Source: Micromonospora cathayae
GTDB lineage: Bacteria; Actinomycetota; Actinomycetes; Mycobacteriales; Micromonosporaceae
DNA: 64,000 nt
Reading direction: 5' to 3'
Assembly (NCBI RefSeq): GCF_028993575.1
Contig: NZ_CP118615.1
Coordinates: forward strand, 1,922,001 to 1,986,000
Part shown: in pieces, positions 24,250-33,055 of the stretch
How positions within the stretch are numbered: the stretch's first letter is position 1
Layout of the letters: the number at the start of each line of letters is the position of its first letter
Made by a program: the position numbers and the translations under genes
The notes under the pieces: generated by a model
The model's database searches: none
What the model saw: the letters and a program-made list of their open reading frames with translations, nothing else
Told to the model about the DNA's origin: nothing

Positions 24250-25572
24250 ATGTACGACGCGATAGTGGTCGGGGCCCGCTGTGCCGGTGCCTCCACCGCC
24301 CTGCTGCTCGCCCGACGTGGGCACCGGGTGCTCCTGGTGGACCGGTCGTCGTTCCCCAGCGACGTCATCTCCACCCACTTCATCTGGCCGCACGGGATGT
24401 CCTACCTGAACCGGTGGGGTGTCCTCGACCAGGTCACCGCCGTCACCCCCACGCACACCACCGTGGACGTGGTCAACGACGGCATCCGGCTGACCGGCTC
24501 GGTCCCCGTCGACCTGCTCCGCGAGTACTTCCGGGACCTGCACGGCGACGACTCCGGCGTGGTGCAGCAGTACGCCTCGGTACGGCGGCGGGTGCTGGAC
24601 CAGATCCTGGTCGAGGCGGCGGCCAAGGCCGGCGCCGAGGTCCGCACCAACTTCAACGTCCGCGAGCTGGTCACCGAGGACGGCCGGGTGGTCGGCATCC
24701 GGGGCCGGACCGCCGACGGGCAGACCGTCGAGGACCGGGCCCGGATCGTGGTCGGCGCGGACGGCCGGAACTCGTTCGTCGCCCGCACCCTGAACCTGCC
24801 CAAGTTCGACGAGCGGCCCCGCTGCACGTTCGCGTACTGGAGCTACTGGTCCGGCTTCGATCTCGGCCCCGGCCAGATCCACCGGCGCGGCCGGCTGGCC
24901 TGCGCGGTGGTGCCGACCAACTTCGAGCAGAACATGGTGCTGGTCTGGGGGCCGAGCGAGTGGTCCCGGGAGTTCCGCGCCGACGTGCCGGGGAACTTCC
25001 AGAAGGCACTCGACTTCGTCAGCCCCGAGCTGGGCGCGGTGGTCCGGGACCGGGGCACCCGGGAGGAGCGGATCTACGGCACGCTCGACCAGTCCGGCTT
25101 CCTGCGGCCCCTGTACGGGCCCGGCTGGGTGCTGGTCGGCGACGCCGAGTCGGCGAAGGACCAGTGCACGGCCATCGGCATCACCCACGCCTTCCGGGAC
25201 GCCGAACTGGTCACCGCCGCGCTCGACCGGTGGCTGACCGGGGACACCACGGTCGAGGAGGCGATGACCGGGTACGAGGCCCGCCGCCGCAGCCAGAACG
25301 CCGCCGCCTACCACGACTACGTGTGCACGCTCGCCGAGATGCGCCCGTACCGGCACGACGAGCTGCAACTCTTCGTCGCGTTGCGCGGCAACCAGCAGGA
25401 GACCGACCGGTTCATCGCCACCCACGCCGACGTCGCCCCGGTGTCGGAGTTCTTCCAGGCGTCCAACCTGTTCCTGCTCAACGACGCCGCCAAGGAGACC
25501 TCCGCCGACCACGCGGTCTTCGACGACTTCGCCGCCACGTCCCGCACGTACCAGCAGAACCTCTTCGCCTGA
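24250..25572 (+). CDS. FAD-dependent oxidoreductase (PHBH / geranylgeranyl-reductase-like fold)
   Basis: This 440-residue flavoprotein has the Rossmann motif AIVVGARCAGASTALLLARRGHRVLLVDRS (GxRxxGxxxA variant), a middle DG motif IVVGADGRNSFVA, and GPGWVLVGDAESAKDQCTAIGI, the GD motif that contacts the FAD ribityl chain. It belongs to the aromatic-hydroxylase/reductase superfamily; whether it hydroxylates, epoxidises or reduces is not readable. ATG 24250 with GAAGGA upstream is preferred over GTG 24217. The next gene starts 26 bases later, so the two form one transcription unit with an alpha-oxoamine synthase. Confidence 0.85.
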   Translation: MYDAIVVGARCAGASTALLLARRGHRVLLVDRSSFPSDVISTHFIWPHGMSYLNRWGVLDQVTAVTPTHTTVDVVNDGIRLTGSVPVDLLREYFRDLHGDDSGVVQQYASVRRRVLDQILVEAAAKAGAEVRTNFNVRELVTEDGRVVGIRGRTADGQTVEDRARIVVGADGRNSFVARTLNLPKFDERPRCTFAYWSYWSGFDLGPGQIHRRGRLACAVVPTNFEQNMVLVWGPSEWSREFRADVPGNFQKALDFVSPELGAVVRDRGTREERIYGTLDQSGFLRPLYGPGWVLVGDAESAKDQCTAIGITHAFRDAELVTAALDRWLTGDTTVEEAMTGYEARRRSQNAAAYHDYVCTLAEMRPYRHDELQLFVALRGNQQETDRFIATHADVAPVSEFFQASNLFLLNDAAKETSADHAVFDDFAATSRTYQQNLFA

Positions 25573-25598
25573 TGCCGCCGTACCAGGGAGCTACCACC

Positions 25599-27161
25599 GT
25601 GACCACCACCGACCTGCACCAGCGCGAAGACGGCGAACTGATCGAGGTCATCCTGCACGCGGCGCACCGCGGCGACGTCGAGACCATGGCGCGGACCGCC
25701 ACCGAGGTCTCCGAGATGACCCGCAACTGGGCCAGCCACGTCCCCTGGGAGGACTTCGCCGACCTGGACACCTCCGGGGCCGACGGCGAACTCGCCCGGA
25801 TCATCGCCGACCTCACCGAGATGTGGGAGCCGGCGCACCTGCGCAACCCCGTCGACCCGGACGAGGAGTACGCGCTGGACAAGAACGCGTACGACTTCTA
25901 CCGCCCGGCCGGCCGGAACCTGCTGGCCCGTACCGAGGACTTCTACGACTGGGTGCAGGCCCGCCGCCGCACCGAGACCTGGCAGTACTCCCGGGTGCTG
26001 GAAGCCGCCCCGGACAGCATCGCGCAGATCACCAACGACCTGGGCAAACGGACCCGGGGCATCAACTTCAACTCGCAGGACTACCTGTCGTTCAACACCC
26101 ACCCGGCGATCCGGGAGGCGGCGGCGAAGGCCATGCACGACTACGGCCCGCACAGCGCCGGGTCGCCGATGGTGCTGGGCAACACCCGGATCTCCGACGA
26201 ACTGGAGGCGCTGCTCGGCGACCTGGTCGGGCTGGACCATGTCACGCTCTTCCCGACCGGCTGGGCGGCCGGCTTCGGCGCGGTGGTCGGCCTGGTCCGG
26301 CAGTCCGACCACATCCTGATCGACCGGCTGGCGCACTCCTGCCTCCAGCAGGGCGCGCGGGCCGCCACCCGCAACGTGGTCCGCTACGAGCACCTCAACG
26401 TCGAGGCGGTCCGGCAGCACCTGGTGGAGATCCGGGCGCACGACACCCGCAACGGCATCCTCGTCGTCACCGACGGTCTCTTCTCGGTGGACGCCGACTG
26501 GCCGGACCTGGTCACCCTCCAGCGGGTCTGCCGGGAGTACGACGCCACCCTGCTGGTCGACGTCGCGCACGACCTCGGCTCGATGGGGCCGGGCGGTACC
26601 GGCGTGCTGGGCATGCAGAACCTGCTCGGCGAGGTCGACATCGTGATGGGCGCGTTCTCGAAGACGTTCTGCTCCAACGGCGGCTTCGTGGCGTCCAACT
26701 CCCCGGCGCTGAAGCAGTACGTCAAGATGTTCGGCGGTTCGCACTTCTTCTCCAACGCGCTCTCCCCGGTGCAGACCGCCGTGGTCCGCGAGGCGGCGAA
26801 GATCATCCGTTCCGCCGAGGGCGACGTGCTGCGGGCCCGGCTGTTCACCGCCATCCACGCGCTCCGCGACGAACTCACCGGCCGGGGTCTGACCTGCATG
26901 GGTGAGCCGTCGCCGATCGTGCCGCTGCTGATCGGCAACGAGAAGCTGGCCCGGACCGCCAACCGGCTGCTGTTCGACCGGGGGGTGCTGGCGTTCATGG
27001 TGGAGTTCCCGGTGACGCCGACCGGCTCGTCCCGGTTCCGGCTCCAGGTGCAGGCCGGCCATCGTCCCGAGGAGGCCCGCGAGGCCGCCCGGATCATCGA
27101 GGGCGCCATCGCCGACTCCCGGGCGTACCTGTCCAGCGCGTTCGGCAGCGCGCCCCGGTAG
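25599..27161 (+). CDS. Alpha-oxoamine synthase-family PLP enzyme with N-terminal extension
   Basis: This 520-residue class II aminotransferase-like enzyme resembles 8-amino-7-oxononanoate synthase, 2-amino-3-ketobutyrate ligase and serine palmitoyltransferase, which join an amino acid to an acyl thioester with loss of CO2. Motifs are NSQDYLSF, a glycine-rich GPHSAGSPMVLGNTRISDELE, LVDVAHDLGSMG and the PLP-lysine segment GAFSKTFCSNGG. Family members are about 400 residues; here about 130 extra residues precede the fold, with helices (LIEVILHAAHRGDVETMARTATEV) but no DSL carrier motif. GTG 25599 with GGGAG upstream is chosen; ATG 25572 overlapping the previous stop is possible. Substrate unknown. 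Confidence 0.85.
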   Translation: MTTTDLHQREDGELIEVILHAAHRGDVETMARTATEVSEMTRNWASHVPWEDFADLDTSGADGELARIIADLTEMWEPAHLRNPVDPDEEYALDKNAYDFYRPAGRNLLARTEDFYDWVQARRRTETWQYSRVLEAAPDSIAQITNDLGKRTRGINFNSQDYLSFNTHPAIREAAAKAMHDYGPHSAGSPMVLGNTRISDELEALLGDLVGLDHVTLFPTGWAAGFGAVVGLVRQSDHILIDRLAHSCLQQGARAATRNVVRYEHLNVEAVRQHLVEIRAHDTRNGILVVTDGLFSVDADWPDLVTLQRVCREYDATLLVDVAHDLGSMGPGGTGVLGMQNLLGEVDIVMGAFSKTFCSNGGFVASNSPALKQYVKMFGGSHFFSNALSPVQTAVVREAAKIIRSAEGDVLRARLFTAIHALRDELTGRGLTCMGEPSPIVPLLIGNEKLARTANRLLFDRGVLAFMVEFPVTPTGSSRFRLQVQAGHRPEEAREAARIIEGAIADSRAYLSSAFGSAPR

Positions 27162-27180
27162 CCGGTCCGCGACGGGGTAC

Positions 27181-27226
27181 CCGGGCCGCCGGGCCGGCCG
27201 TTCAGCGGGCCGGGCCGGCGGCCCGG
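27181..27226. terminator. GC-rich inverted repeat between convergent genes
   Basis: CCGGGCCGCCGG (27181-27192) is an exact inverted repeat of CCGGCGGCCCGG (27215-27226), enclosing the stop codon of the ROK gene. It lies where the rightward oxoamine-synthase gene and the leftward ROK gene converge and could end transcription in both directions. No T-run follows. Confidence 0.5.
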
Positions 27227-28128
27227 TCGTCGGCCGCCGCACCGGCCAGGATGAGCGCGCCGCGCAGGGACGAGAGCCCACCGAGCCGGGCCGGTCGTAC
27301 CGGCACGGCCCGCACCCCGGGCCGGGTCAGCGCCGCAACCTGCCGGTCCAGTCGGGAGACCAGCTCGGGCAGCGCGGCGGCGACCCCGCCGCCGACCAGG
27401 ACCACCGCCGGATGGGCCAGCTCGCACACGCTGACCGTGGCGGCGGCCAGGGCGGTGACGGCGGGCTCCAGGGTCGCGGCTGCCCAGTCCGCCCCGTCCC
27501 GTACCCCGGCGACCAGGTCGTCGAACGTGACCGTCCCGCCCCGGAGCCGACCTGCCCGCCGGAGCAGGGCCGGACCGGCGGCCACGGCCTGGACGCAGCC
27601 CCGACGGCCGCAGTCACAGGACGGCCCTCCCAGGTCCACGACGAGGTGTCCGACCTCGCAGGAACCGTGGGCCGGACCGGGCCAGCTCCGCCCGTCCAGC
27701 ACCACCCCGCCACCGACACCGGTGCCGATGCCGAGGTAGAGCACGTCGGGCTGACCCGCTGCCCGGGCCTCGGCCAGGGCCGCCAGATCGCCGTCGTCGG
27801 CCCACCGCACCGGGAGGTCCGGGAAGAGGCTGGCCAGGGCGCCGGTGAAGTCCAGCCCGACCCAACTCGGTCGCCCTGGCCAGGTCAATACCGTGCCGCC
27901 CGGGTCGCAGCCGGCAGGCGTCGCCACCCCGACACCCCGGATGGGTTCCGGCCACCGGCGGCGCAACTCGTCGACCCGGCTGGACAGCAGTTCCAGATCG
28001 GCGTCGACGCCACCGTCCGGCCAGCGGAAGGTCGTCTCCACCGGCGTCTGCCCCGCGGCGGAACCGGGTACGCCCTCGGCGCGGAGCGCCACCTTGGTGC
28101 CCCCGATGTCGATGCCCAGGTAACTGAT
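27202..28128 (-). CDS. ROK-family sugar kinase, apparent ATC start codon
   Basis: This ROK (repressor/ORF/kinase) family protein of about 308 residues probably phosphorylates glucose or a related sugar with ATP. Family marks are the ATP motif GIDIGGTK at the N-terminus, YLGIGTGVGGGVVLDG, and the zinc-binding block CEVGHLVVDLGGPSCDCGRRGCVQAVA (GHxx..CxCGxxGCxE-like). The only way to include GIDIGGTK and an N-terminus of family shape is to begin at ATC 28128 (ISYLGIDIGGTK), five bases after a perfect GGGAGG. The first standard start codon, GTG 28092, lies inside the motif (TKVAL) and would delete it. CTG 28119 is the other option. No NagC-type DNA-binding domain is present. Confidence 0.8.
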   Translation of the reverse strand: MSYLGIDIGGTKVALRAEGVPGSAAGQTPVETTFRWPDGGVDADLELLSSRVDELRRRWPEPIRGVGVATPAGCDPGGTVLTWPGRPSWVGLDFTGALASLFPDLPVRWADDGDLAALAEARAAGQPDVLYLGIGTGVGGGVVLDGRSWPGPAHGSCEVGHLVVDLGGPSCDCGRRGCVQAVAAGPALLRRAGRLRGGTVTFDDLVAGVRDGADWAAATLEPAVTALAAATVSVCELAHPAVVLVGGGVAAALPELVSRLDRQVAALTRPGVRAVPVRPARLGGLSSLRGALILAGAAADDRAAGPAR

Positions 28129-28142
28129 GGCGTCCTCCCGGT

Positions 28143-29663
28143 TCAGCTGCCGACGCTCTGGGGGTGGTGGAACAGGTTGCCCGGGTCGTACTGCCGCTTG
28201 ACCTGGAGCAACCGGGTGTAGTTGTCGCCGTGGTAGGCCCGCTGCCAGTCGGTGAGGAAGAGGTCCGGGAAGTTGAGGTAGGACTCACCGGTCGACACCG
28301 GGTCCAGGGTCCGGAACCCGCGCTGCACCCACCGGACGGCGGACTCCTGCTCCTCGGGCGGCGCCGGATGCTGCGCCAGCGCCGCGAAGCCGGTCAGGAA
28401 CTGCGCGTTGCGGTGCCAGTACGCGGTCTCGGCCCGGTCGACCTCGTTGGCCCGGCCGCCGGTGGCGGTGAGGCTCAGCAGGCGCGTCTGGCCGGCCTGC
28501 CGGTCGTCGAAGAGCGCCAGGGCGTCGGTGAGGACGGTGCCCGTGACCGGCCGGTCGAAGATCCGGGTACGTTCCCGGAGGAAACCGCCGCGCGGCAGGG
28601 CCGCGTCCGGGTTCTGTCCCTCCAGGTGGCACTCCCGTACGGTGAGCTGCCCGCAGCCGTACACCCGCTGCATCACCTCGTGGTAGGTCCCCTCGTGGAG
28701 CTGGCTGGTGACCGGGCCGGTCCCCGCCTCGGCGGCCATCGCGGCCAGCCCGGCCTCCAACTCGGCGCGTGGTCCCCAGTAGGCCCCGTTGAGCATCACG
28801 ACCGGGGTGGCCCCGGGGGCGGCGTCGGGCAGCACGACCAGCAGGGCCGAGCCGAGGTCGTGGGAACTCGACACGCTCCACTTCTGCCAGGCCTCCAGGA
28901 CCTCCGCGGCCCGGTCCCAGGGCCAGACCGTGTCGAAGTGGACGCCGTACGGCGCCTCGATCGGCCTGACCTCGAAGTCGAGCACGATGCCGAAGGTGCC
29001 GCCGCCACCACCCCGCAGGGCCCAGAACAGATCGGGCTCCCGATCCGCCGAGGTCCGGACCACCCGGCCGTCCGCGAGCACCACCAGCGCGGAGACCAAC
29101 CGGTCGGAGCCGGTACCGAACTTGCGGGTCTGGTGTCCGACACCGCCGCCGGAGATGAAGCCGCCGGGGCAGACCGTGGGGCAGGTGCCGGTGACGATCT
29201 GCCGTCCGTACCCGGCCAGGGCGGTCAGCGCGTCGATGGACCTGACGCCGGGCCCGACGTGCACGGTCTCCGGGCCGACCCGTGTCTGGTGGAACCGGGA
29301 GAGGTCCACCACCAGCCCGGGGCCGGTGGACCAGCCGGCGAGATTGTGACCGCCGCTGCGGGTGTGCAGTTCGATCCCCTCGTCGCGCACGAAGCGCAGG
29401 CAGGCGCGTACGTCGTCCACGGTCCGGCAGTAGGCGATCGCCTGGGGGTTGGCGGTGCTGTACTCACCGAGGTACACCCGCTGCGCGGCGGCGTACCCGG
29501 CGTGCGTGGGGCGGACGAGTCGGCCGGTCAGCAGGTCGTCCAGCCGTCTCCACGGGTCACCGCTGACCGGCCCGGCGGCGGCGTGTCCGCTGACCGCCGT
29601 GCCGGCGGCTGCGGCGACGGTGAGCCCGCCGATAGTTCTCAGGACTGATCTCCTAGTGGGCAT
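28143..29663 (-). CDS. Tat-exported FAD-linked oxidase of the berberine-bridge-enzyme family
   Basis: This 506-residue oxidoreductase has a twin-arginine signal (MPTRRSVLRTIGG...AVSGHAAAG), so it is exported folded. The FAD-binding_4 domain has SGGHNLAGWSTG, whose histidine matches the covalent 8-alpha FAD site, and GTCPTVCPGGFISGGG, whose cysteine matches the 6-S-cysteinyl site, as in bicovalent BBE-like enzymes. The C-terminal BBE motif is SYLNFPD..., then YDPGNLFHHPQSV. ATG 29663 follows GAGGAGG at ideal spacing; the longer reading upstream is rejected. The ROK kinase follows after 14 bases. BBE-like enzymes oxidise sugars or tailor natural products; pairing with a sugar kinase favours a carbohydrate, but this is inference. 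Confidence 0.9.
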   Translation of the reverse strand: MPTRRSVLRTIGGLTVAAAAGTAVSGHAAAGPVSGDPWRRLDDLLTGRLVRPTHAGYAAAQRVYLGEYSTANPQAIAYCRTVDDVRACLRFVRDEGIELHTRSGGHNLAGWSTGPGLVVDLSRFHQTRVGPETVHVGPGVRSIDALTALAGYGRQIVTGTCPTVCPGGFISGGGVGHQTRKFGTGSDRLVSALVVLADGRVVRTSADREPDLFWALRGGGGGTFGIVLDFEVRPIEAPYGVHFDTVWPWDRAAEVLEAWQKWSVSSSHDLGSALLVVLPDAAPGATPVVMLNGAYWGPRAELEAGLAAMAAEAGTGPVTSQLHEGTYHEVMQRVYGCGQLTVRECHLEGQNPDAALPRGGFLRERTRIFDRPVTGTVLTDALALFDDRQAGQTRLLSLTATGGRANEVDRAETAYWHRNAQFLTGFAALAQHPAPPEEQESAVRWVQRGFRTLDPVSTGESYLNFPDLFLTDWQRAYHGDNYTRLLQVKRQYDPGNLFHHPQSVGS

Positions 29664-30160
29664 CACGAACCTCCTCAGCGAGTCGCAGACTACGAAGGAG
29701 ACAGTTCGGAAGAAACCCCTATCGCCCCCCTGTCGGTCTGGACGCAACCAAGGGGGACCTGAGCAACAAACCGGGACAATTTATTGATGGGGCTCGTAGG
29801 AAGTGCTGCGTTTTCGCTGCTGTTCGGGGGTGGTTCGGTGGTCCCTACCAGGCGTACCGGCCGCGTGCAACGCAATTGCCGTCGGCGTGTCGTCTGTTAT
29901 ATTCGTGGGTGGTGTCGTACGGGGGGCGGTATCGATGGCTGTCTGGGTGTGTCCACGGTCGCCAGCGGTCGCGGCCTTTCGCTTATCCAGCGCTCCGGCC
30001 AGTCTGCCGGTGGCCCCTGCTTCCGGTCGACGTGGCACCTCGTGATCAGCCGAAATGCGCGGAAGGGGGCCGGAGAAGTGCTGGTAAACCCCAGGGTCTG
30101 GTCCGCAGGCCCACCCTGTTCCGGCTTCCGTATCGGTAATGCACGCCACGCGGGTCGTTG
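29664..30160. other. Divergent regulatory region between the BBE oxidase and the SARP gene
   Basis: About 500 bases with no supported gene, noticeably AT-richer around 29685-29910 than the rest of the window, as expected for promoters of two divergent genes. It contains the promoter candidate at 29876-29903 facing the SARP gene, leaving a leader of about 250 bases. Short readings in several frames have no ribosome site or family resemblance. Confidence 0.6.
29876..29903 (+). promoter_or_regulatory. Candidate promoter of the SARP regulator gene
   Basis: TTGCCG (29876-29881), 16 bases, then TATATT (29898-29903) is a good match to a vegetative -35/-10 pair and lies in an AT-rich island. Transcription would begin near 29910, about 250 bases before the ATG. 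Confidence 0.5.
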
Positions 30161-33055
30161 ATGGAATTCCGGGTTCTCGGCCCACTCCAGGTCGTCGAGG
30201 AAGCGGAGCCGATCTCGCTGGGTGGGACGAATCAGCGGGCGGCGCTCGGCTACCTTCTCCTCTACACCAACAAAGTGGTGGCGACCAGCCAACTCATGGC
30301 CGCGTTATGGGGTGAGGACGCCCCACCCACCGCCCGCAAGATGCTCCAGAACGCCATTTCCAGCCTGCGCCGGACGCTCACCCCCGGCCGGCACGGATCC
30401 GGGACGTTGGTCACTCATGCTCCCGGCTACCTCATCCAGGTCGACCCGGTCGATGTCGACCTGTGCCGGTTCCGGGAGCTGGCGGCGGCGGGACACACCG
30501 ACCTCAACGCCGGCCGCTGGGACGACGCCGACCGCCACTTCGGCGACGCGCTGGCCCTGTGGAGGGGCCCCGCCCTGGCCGACCTCATCGAGGAGGGCTA
30601 CGACTGGCCGGAACTCACCGCCCTGCAGAACGCCAAGTTCGCGGCGCTGGAGAGCCGGATGGAGGCGGTGCTCGCGGCCGGCCGCAGCATGGAGGTCATC
30701 GCGGAGCTGGAACCGATGGTCGGCACGGAACCCCTGCGCGAGCGGCTCTGCCGACAGCTCATGCTCGCGCTGTACCGGGTGGGCCGACAGGCCGACGCGC
30801 TGGCGGTGTACCGCCGTACCCGGGCCGTGCTGGTGGGCCGACTCGGGCTCGACCCCGGCCCCGAGCTACGCGACCTCGAGCGTGCCATCCTCGATCACGA
30901 TCCGGCGCTGTTACCCGGTGGTGGCGCCGCGGTGGTGGCGGGCCGCACGGTGGGTGGGAGCACCGCAGGTGCCGTCGAGACCGGGGCGTCCACCGGGCTG
31001 GACGGCCCCGACGGCAACGGTCCCGCCCTCGCCGAGTCCGCGCTGGTGCCCGTCGTCCGTCGGCCGCACCATTACGACGCCGAGCTGAAGCAGCTGACCG
31101 CCCTCTTCGTGCGGTTCGAGAGTGGACACAACCCGGCGTCCCCGGAGGTGATCGAACTCCGGCTGGACCTGCTGGAGGAGACCGTGTGTCACCTGGTCGG
31201 GCGGTACGGCGGGCGCCACCACGGCCGGCTCGGGCCGGTGCTGTTGACGGTGTTCGGCGCCGAGCGGACCCGGGAGGACGACGCGCAACGGGCCATCCGG
31301 GCGGCGGTGGCACTGAGCCGACAGTACCGCGAAGTGCCCTGCCTGCGGATCGCCGTTGTCACCGGGGAGGCCCTGGTCGGGGCCGTCCGCTCCGACCAGG
31401 TTGCCGAGCCGGGCGACCGGAACCCGGTCAGCGGCCCGCTGCTGGACAAGGGGCTACGGATCCTCTTCGACCCGATGCCGAAGAGCGTCCGGATCTGCGA
31501 GCGGACCCGGCAGATCTGCGCCGACCACTTCGACTTCGGTCTGCCCGGGGAACGGTGGCTCAGCGTCCGGCAGGGACTCCATCTGGCCACCCGGCCGACG
31601 GTGCCGTTCGTGGACCGGGAACGGGAGTTGCAGCAGCTCGGCAGGTTGCTGGAGGACGTCCGGCGGCAGCAGCGCCCGAACCTGGTGACCGTGCTCGGCG
31701 AGGCGGGCATCGGCAAGAGCCGGCTCATGCACGAGTTCCGCACCATGATCGCGGGCCTGCCCGGGGTGCGCTGCCTGGTCGGCTGCAATCGTTTGTTCGG
31801 CCCGGAGGTGCCGTACGCGCCGCTGGTCGGGGTGGTGCGTTCGTACGCCGGGATCACCGACGCCGACCGGGAAGCACAGCTCGACGACAAGCTGCGCCAG
31901 GCGGTCACCGGTCTGGTCGGCCCGGGACCGGTCGCCGGCCAGGTGATCAGGAGCCTGCGGGCCATCGTCGGCGGTGAGTGGGACGACCCGGTTGCCAGCG
32001 ACCCGGCCGAGCTCACCGCCGCGTTCACCGCCTGGCGTCGGCTGGTCGAGGAGCTGGCGGAACGCGAGACCCTCGTGATCATCCTGGAGGACCTGCACCG
32101 GGTGGACGACCTGTTGCTGCGGTTCGTCGGCAACCTCGCCGAGACCGTCGGCAACCTGCCGCTGCTGGTGGTGGTCACCGCCCGTCCGGAGCTGGTCGAC
32201 CGGCCGGCCTTCTGGGAGGGTGCCCGCCGCCGGGCGACCACGATGAGCCTCGGCCCGATGTCCCAGGCCGGCATCCAGACCCTGCTGAGAAGCCTGCTCG
32301 GTCCGGTCCCCGAGGAGCAGGCCACCGAGCTGGGCCGGAGCCTGAGCGGGCAGGTCGGTGGAAACCCGCTGTTCGCGATGGAGTATGTCCGGACGGTGCA
32401 GTCCCGGCCGGGCGGATCAACGCCGGTCGGCGCGGAGGGGCCCGACCGGCTGCCCGTCCCGGACCTCGTTCACAACATCATCTCCGCCCGCCTGGACACC
32501 CTGCCGGCGACGGAGAAGTCGGTCCTCTACGACGCGGCGGTCTTCGACGCGTCGTTCTTCCACGAGGTGCTCGCGGCGATCGGTGGGCGGGACGCCAACG
32601 AGGTACAGCAGTGCCTGGAGTCCCTGGAGCGGCAGGAACTGGTCCGCCGGTGTCGGCTCGGCCCGGAACTGGGCAAGATCGAATACACCTTCGCCCACGA
32701 CCTCGTCGCCCGGGTGGCGTACTCCCGTCTGCCGCACAGCGTCCGGTCGGAGAAGCACCGTCGGGCCGCGAACTGGTTGCAGTCGGTGGCCGACCGGCCG
32801 GTGCAACTGCTGATACACCACTGGCAGGAGGCCGTCCGGCACGCCGAACTCGCCGGTCTGAAGACCGACGAGCTGTGCGATCTGGCCGTCGACCATCTGG
32901 CGGAGGCCGCCCGGCGTACCTCGGCCCGGGGCATGCTGCTCGCCGCCCGGTTGCTCTACCAGGCGGCGCTCCGCTTCTGCTCGCCCGAGCATCCACGGCA
33001 CGCGCAGCTGGTGCAGCGGTACGAACTCGACAGCGCCGCGACGTCAGCGGGCTGA
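30161..33055 (+). CDS. SARP-family regulator with degenerate cyclase domain and AAA ATPase
   Basis: This 964-residue regulator combines an OmpR-like winged helix (residues 1-95, FRVLGPLQVVEE...LWGEDAPPTARKMLQNAISSLRR) and a bacterial transcriptional activation domain to about residue 250 (typical SARP). A class III nucleotidyl-cyclase-like segment begins at about 309 (LKQLTALFVRF...VLLTVFG...EDDAQRAIRAAVAL). An AAA/NB-ARC-like ATPase follows, with Walker A GEAGIGKS (about 513) and Walker B VIILEDLHRVDD. The cyclase metal aspartates are missing (FVRFES where FADLVGS is usual; LGPVLLTVFG where GDxxMAVFG is usual), so it should be catalytically dead. ATG 30161 is chosen over the adjacent TTG. 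Likely activator of a nearby biosynthetic locus; the target is not proven. Confidence 0.88.
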   Translation: MEFRVLGPLQVVEEAEPISLGGTNQRAALGYLLLYTNKVVATSQLMAALWGEDAPPTARKMLQNAISSLRRTLTPGRHGSGTLVTHAPGYLIQVDPVDVDLCRFRELAAAGHTDLNAGRWDDADRHFGDALALWRGPALADLIEEGYDWPELTALQNAKFAALESRMEAVLAAGRSMEVIAELEPMVGTEPLRERLCRQLMLALYRVGRQADALAVYRRTRAVLVGRLGLDPGPELRDLERAILDHDPALLPGGGAAVVAGRTVGGSTAGAVETGASTGLDGPDGNGPALAESALVPVVRRPHHYDAELKQLTALFVRFESGHNPASPEVIELRLDLLEETVCHLVGRYGGRHHGRLGPVLLTVFGAERTREDDAQRAIRAAVALSRQYREVPCLRIAVVTGEALVGAVRSDQVAEPGDRNPVSGPLLDKGLRILFDPMPKSVRICERTRQICADHFDFGLPGERWLSVRQGLHLATRPTVPFVDRERELQQLGRLLEDVRRQQRPNLVTVLGEAGIGKSRLMHEFRTMIAGLPGVRCLVGCNRLFGPEVPYAPLVGVVRSYAGITDADREAQLDDKLRQAVTGLVGPGPVAGQVIRSLRAIVGGEWDDPVASDPAELTAAFTAWRRLVEELAERETLVIILEDLHRVDDLLLRFVGNLAETVGNLPLLVVVTARPELVDRPAFWEGARRRATTMSLGPMSQAGIQTLLRSLLGPVPEEQATELGRSLSGQVGGNPLFAMEYVRTVQSRPGGSTPVGAEGPDRLPVPDLVHNIISARLDTLPATEKSVLYDAAVFDASFFHEVLAAIGGRDANEVQQCLESLERQELVRRCRLGPELGKIEYTFAHDLVARVAYSRLPHSVRSEKHRRAANWLQSVADRPVQLLIHHWQEAVRHAELAGLKTDELCDLAVDHLAEAARRTSARGMLLAARLLYQAALRFCSPEHPRHAQLVQRYELDSAATSAG

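Noticed and set aside
29784..30161. Plus-strand frames between the BBE gene and the SARP gene
   Set aside because: No ribosome sites or family resemblance; the region is AT-richer and carries promoter-like elements.
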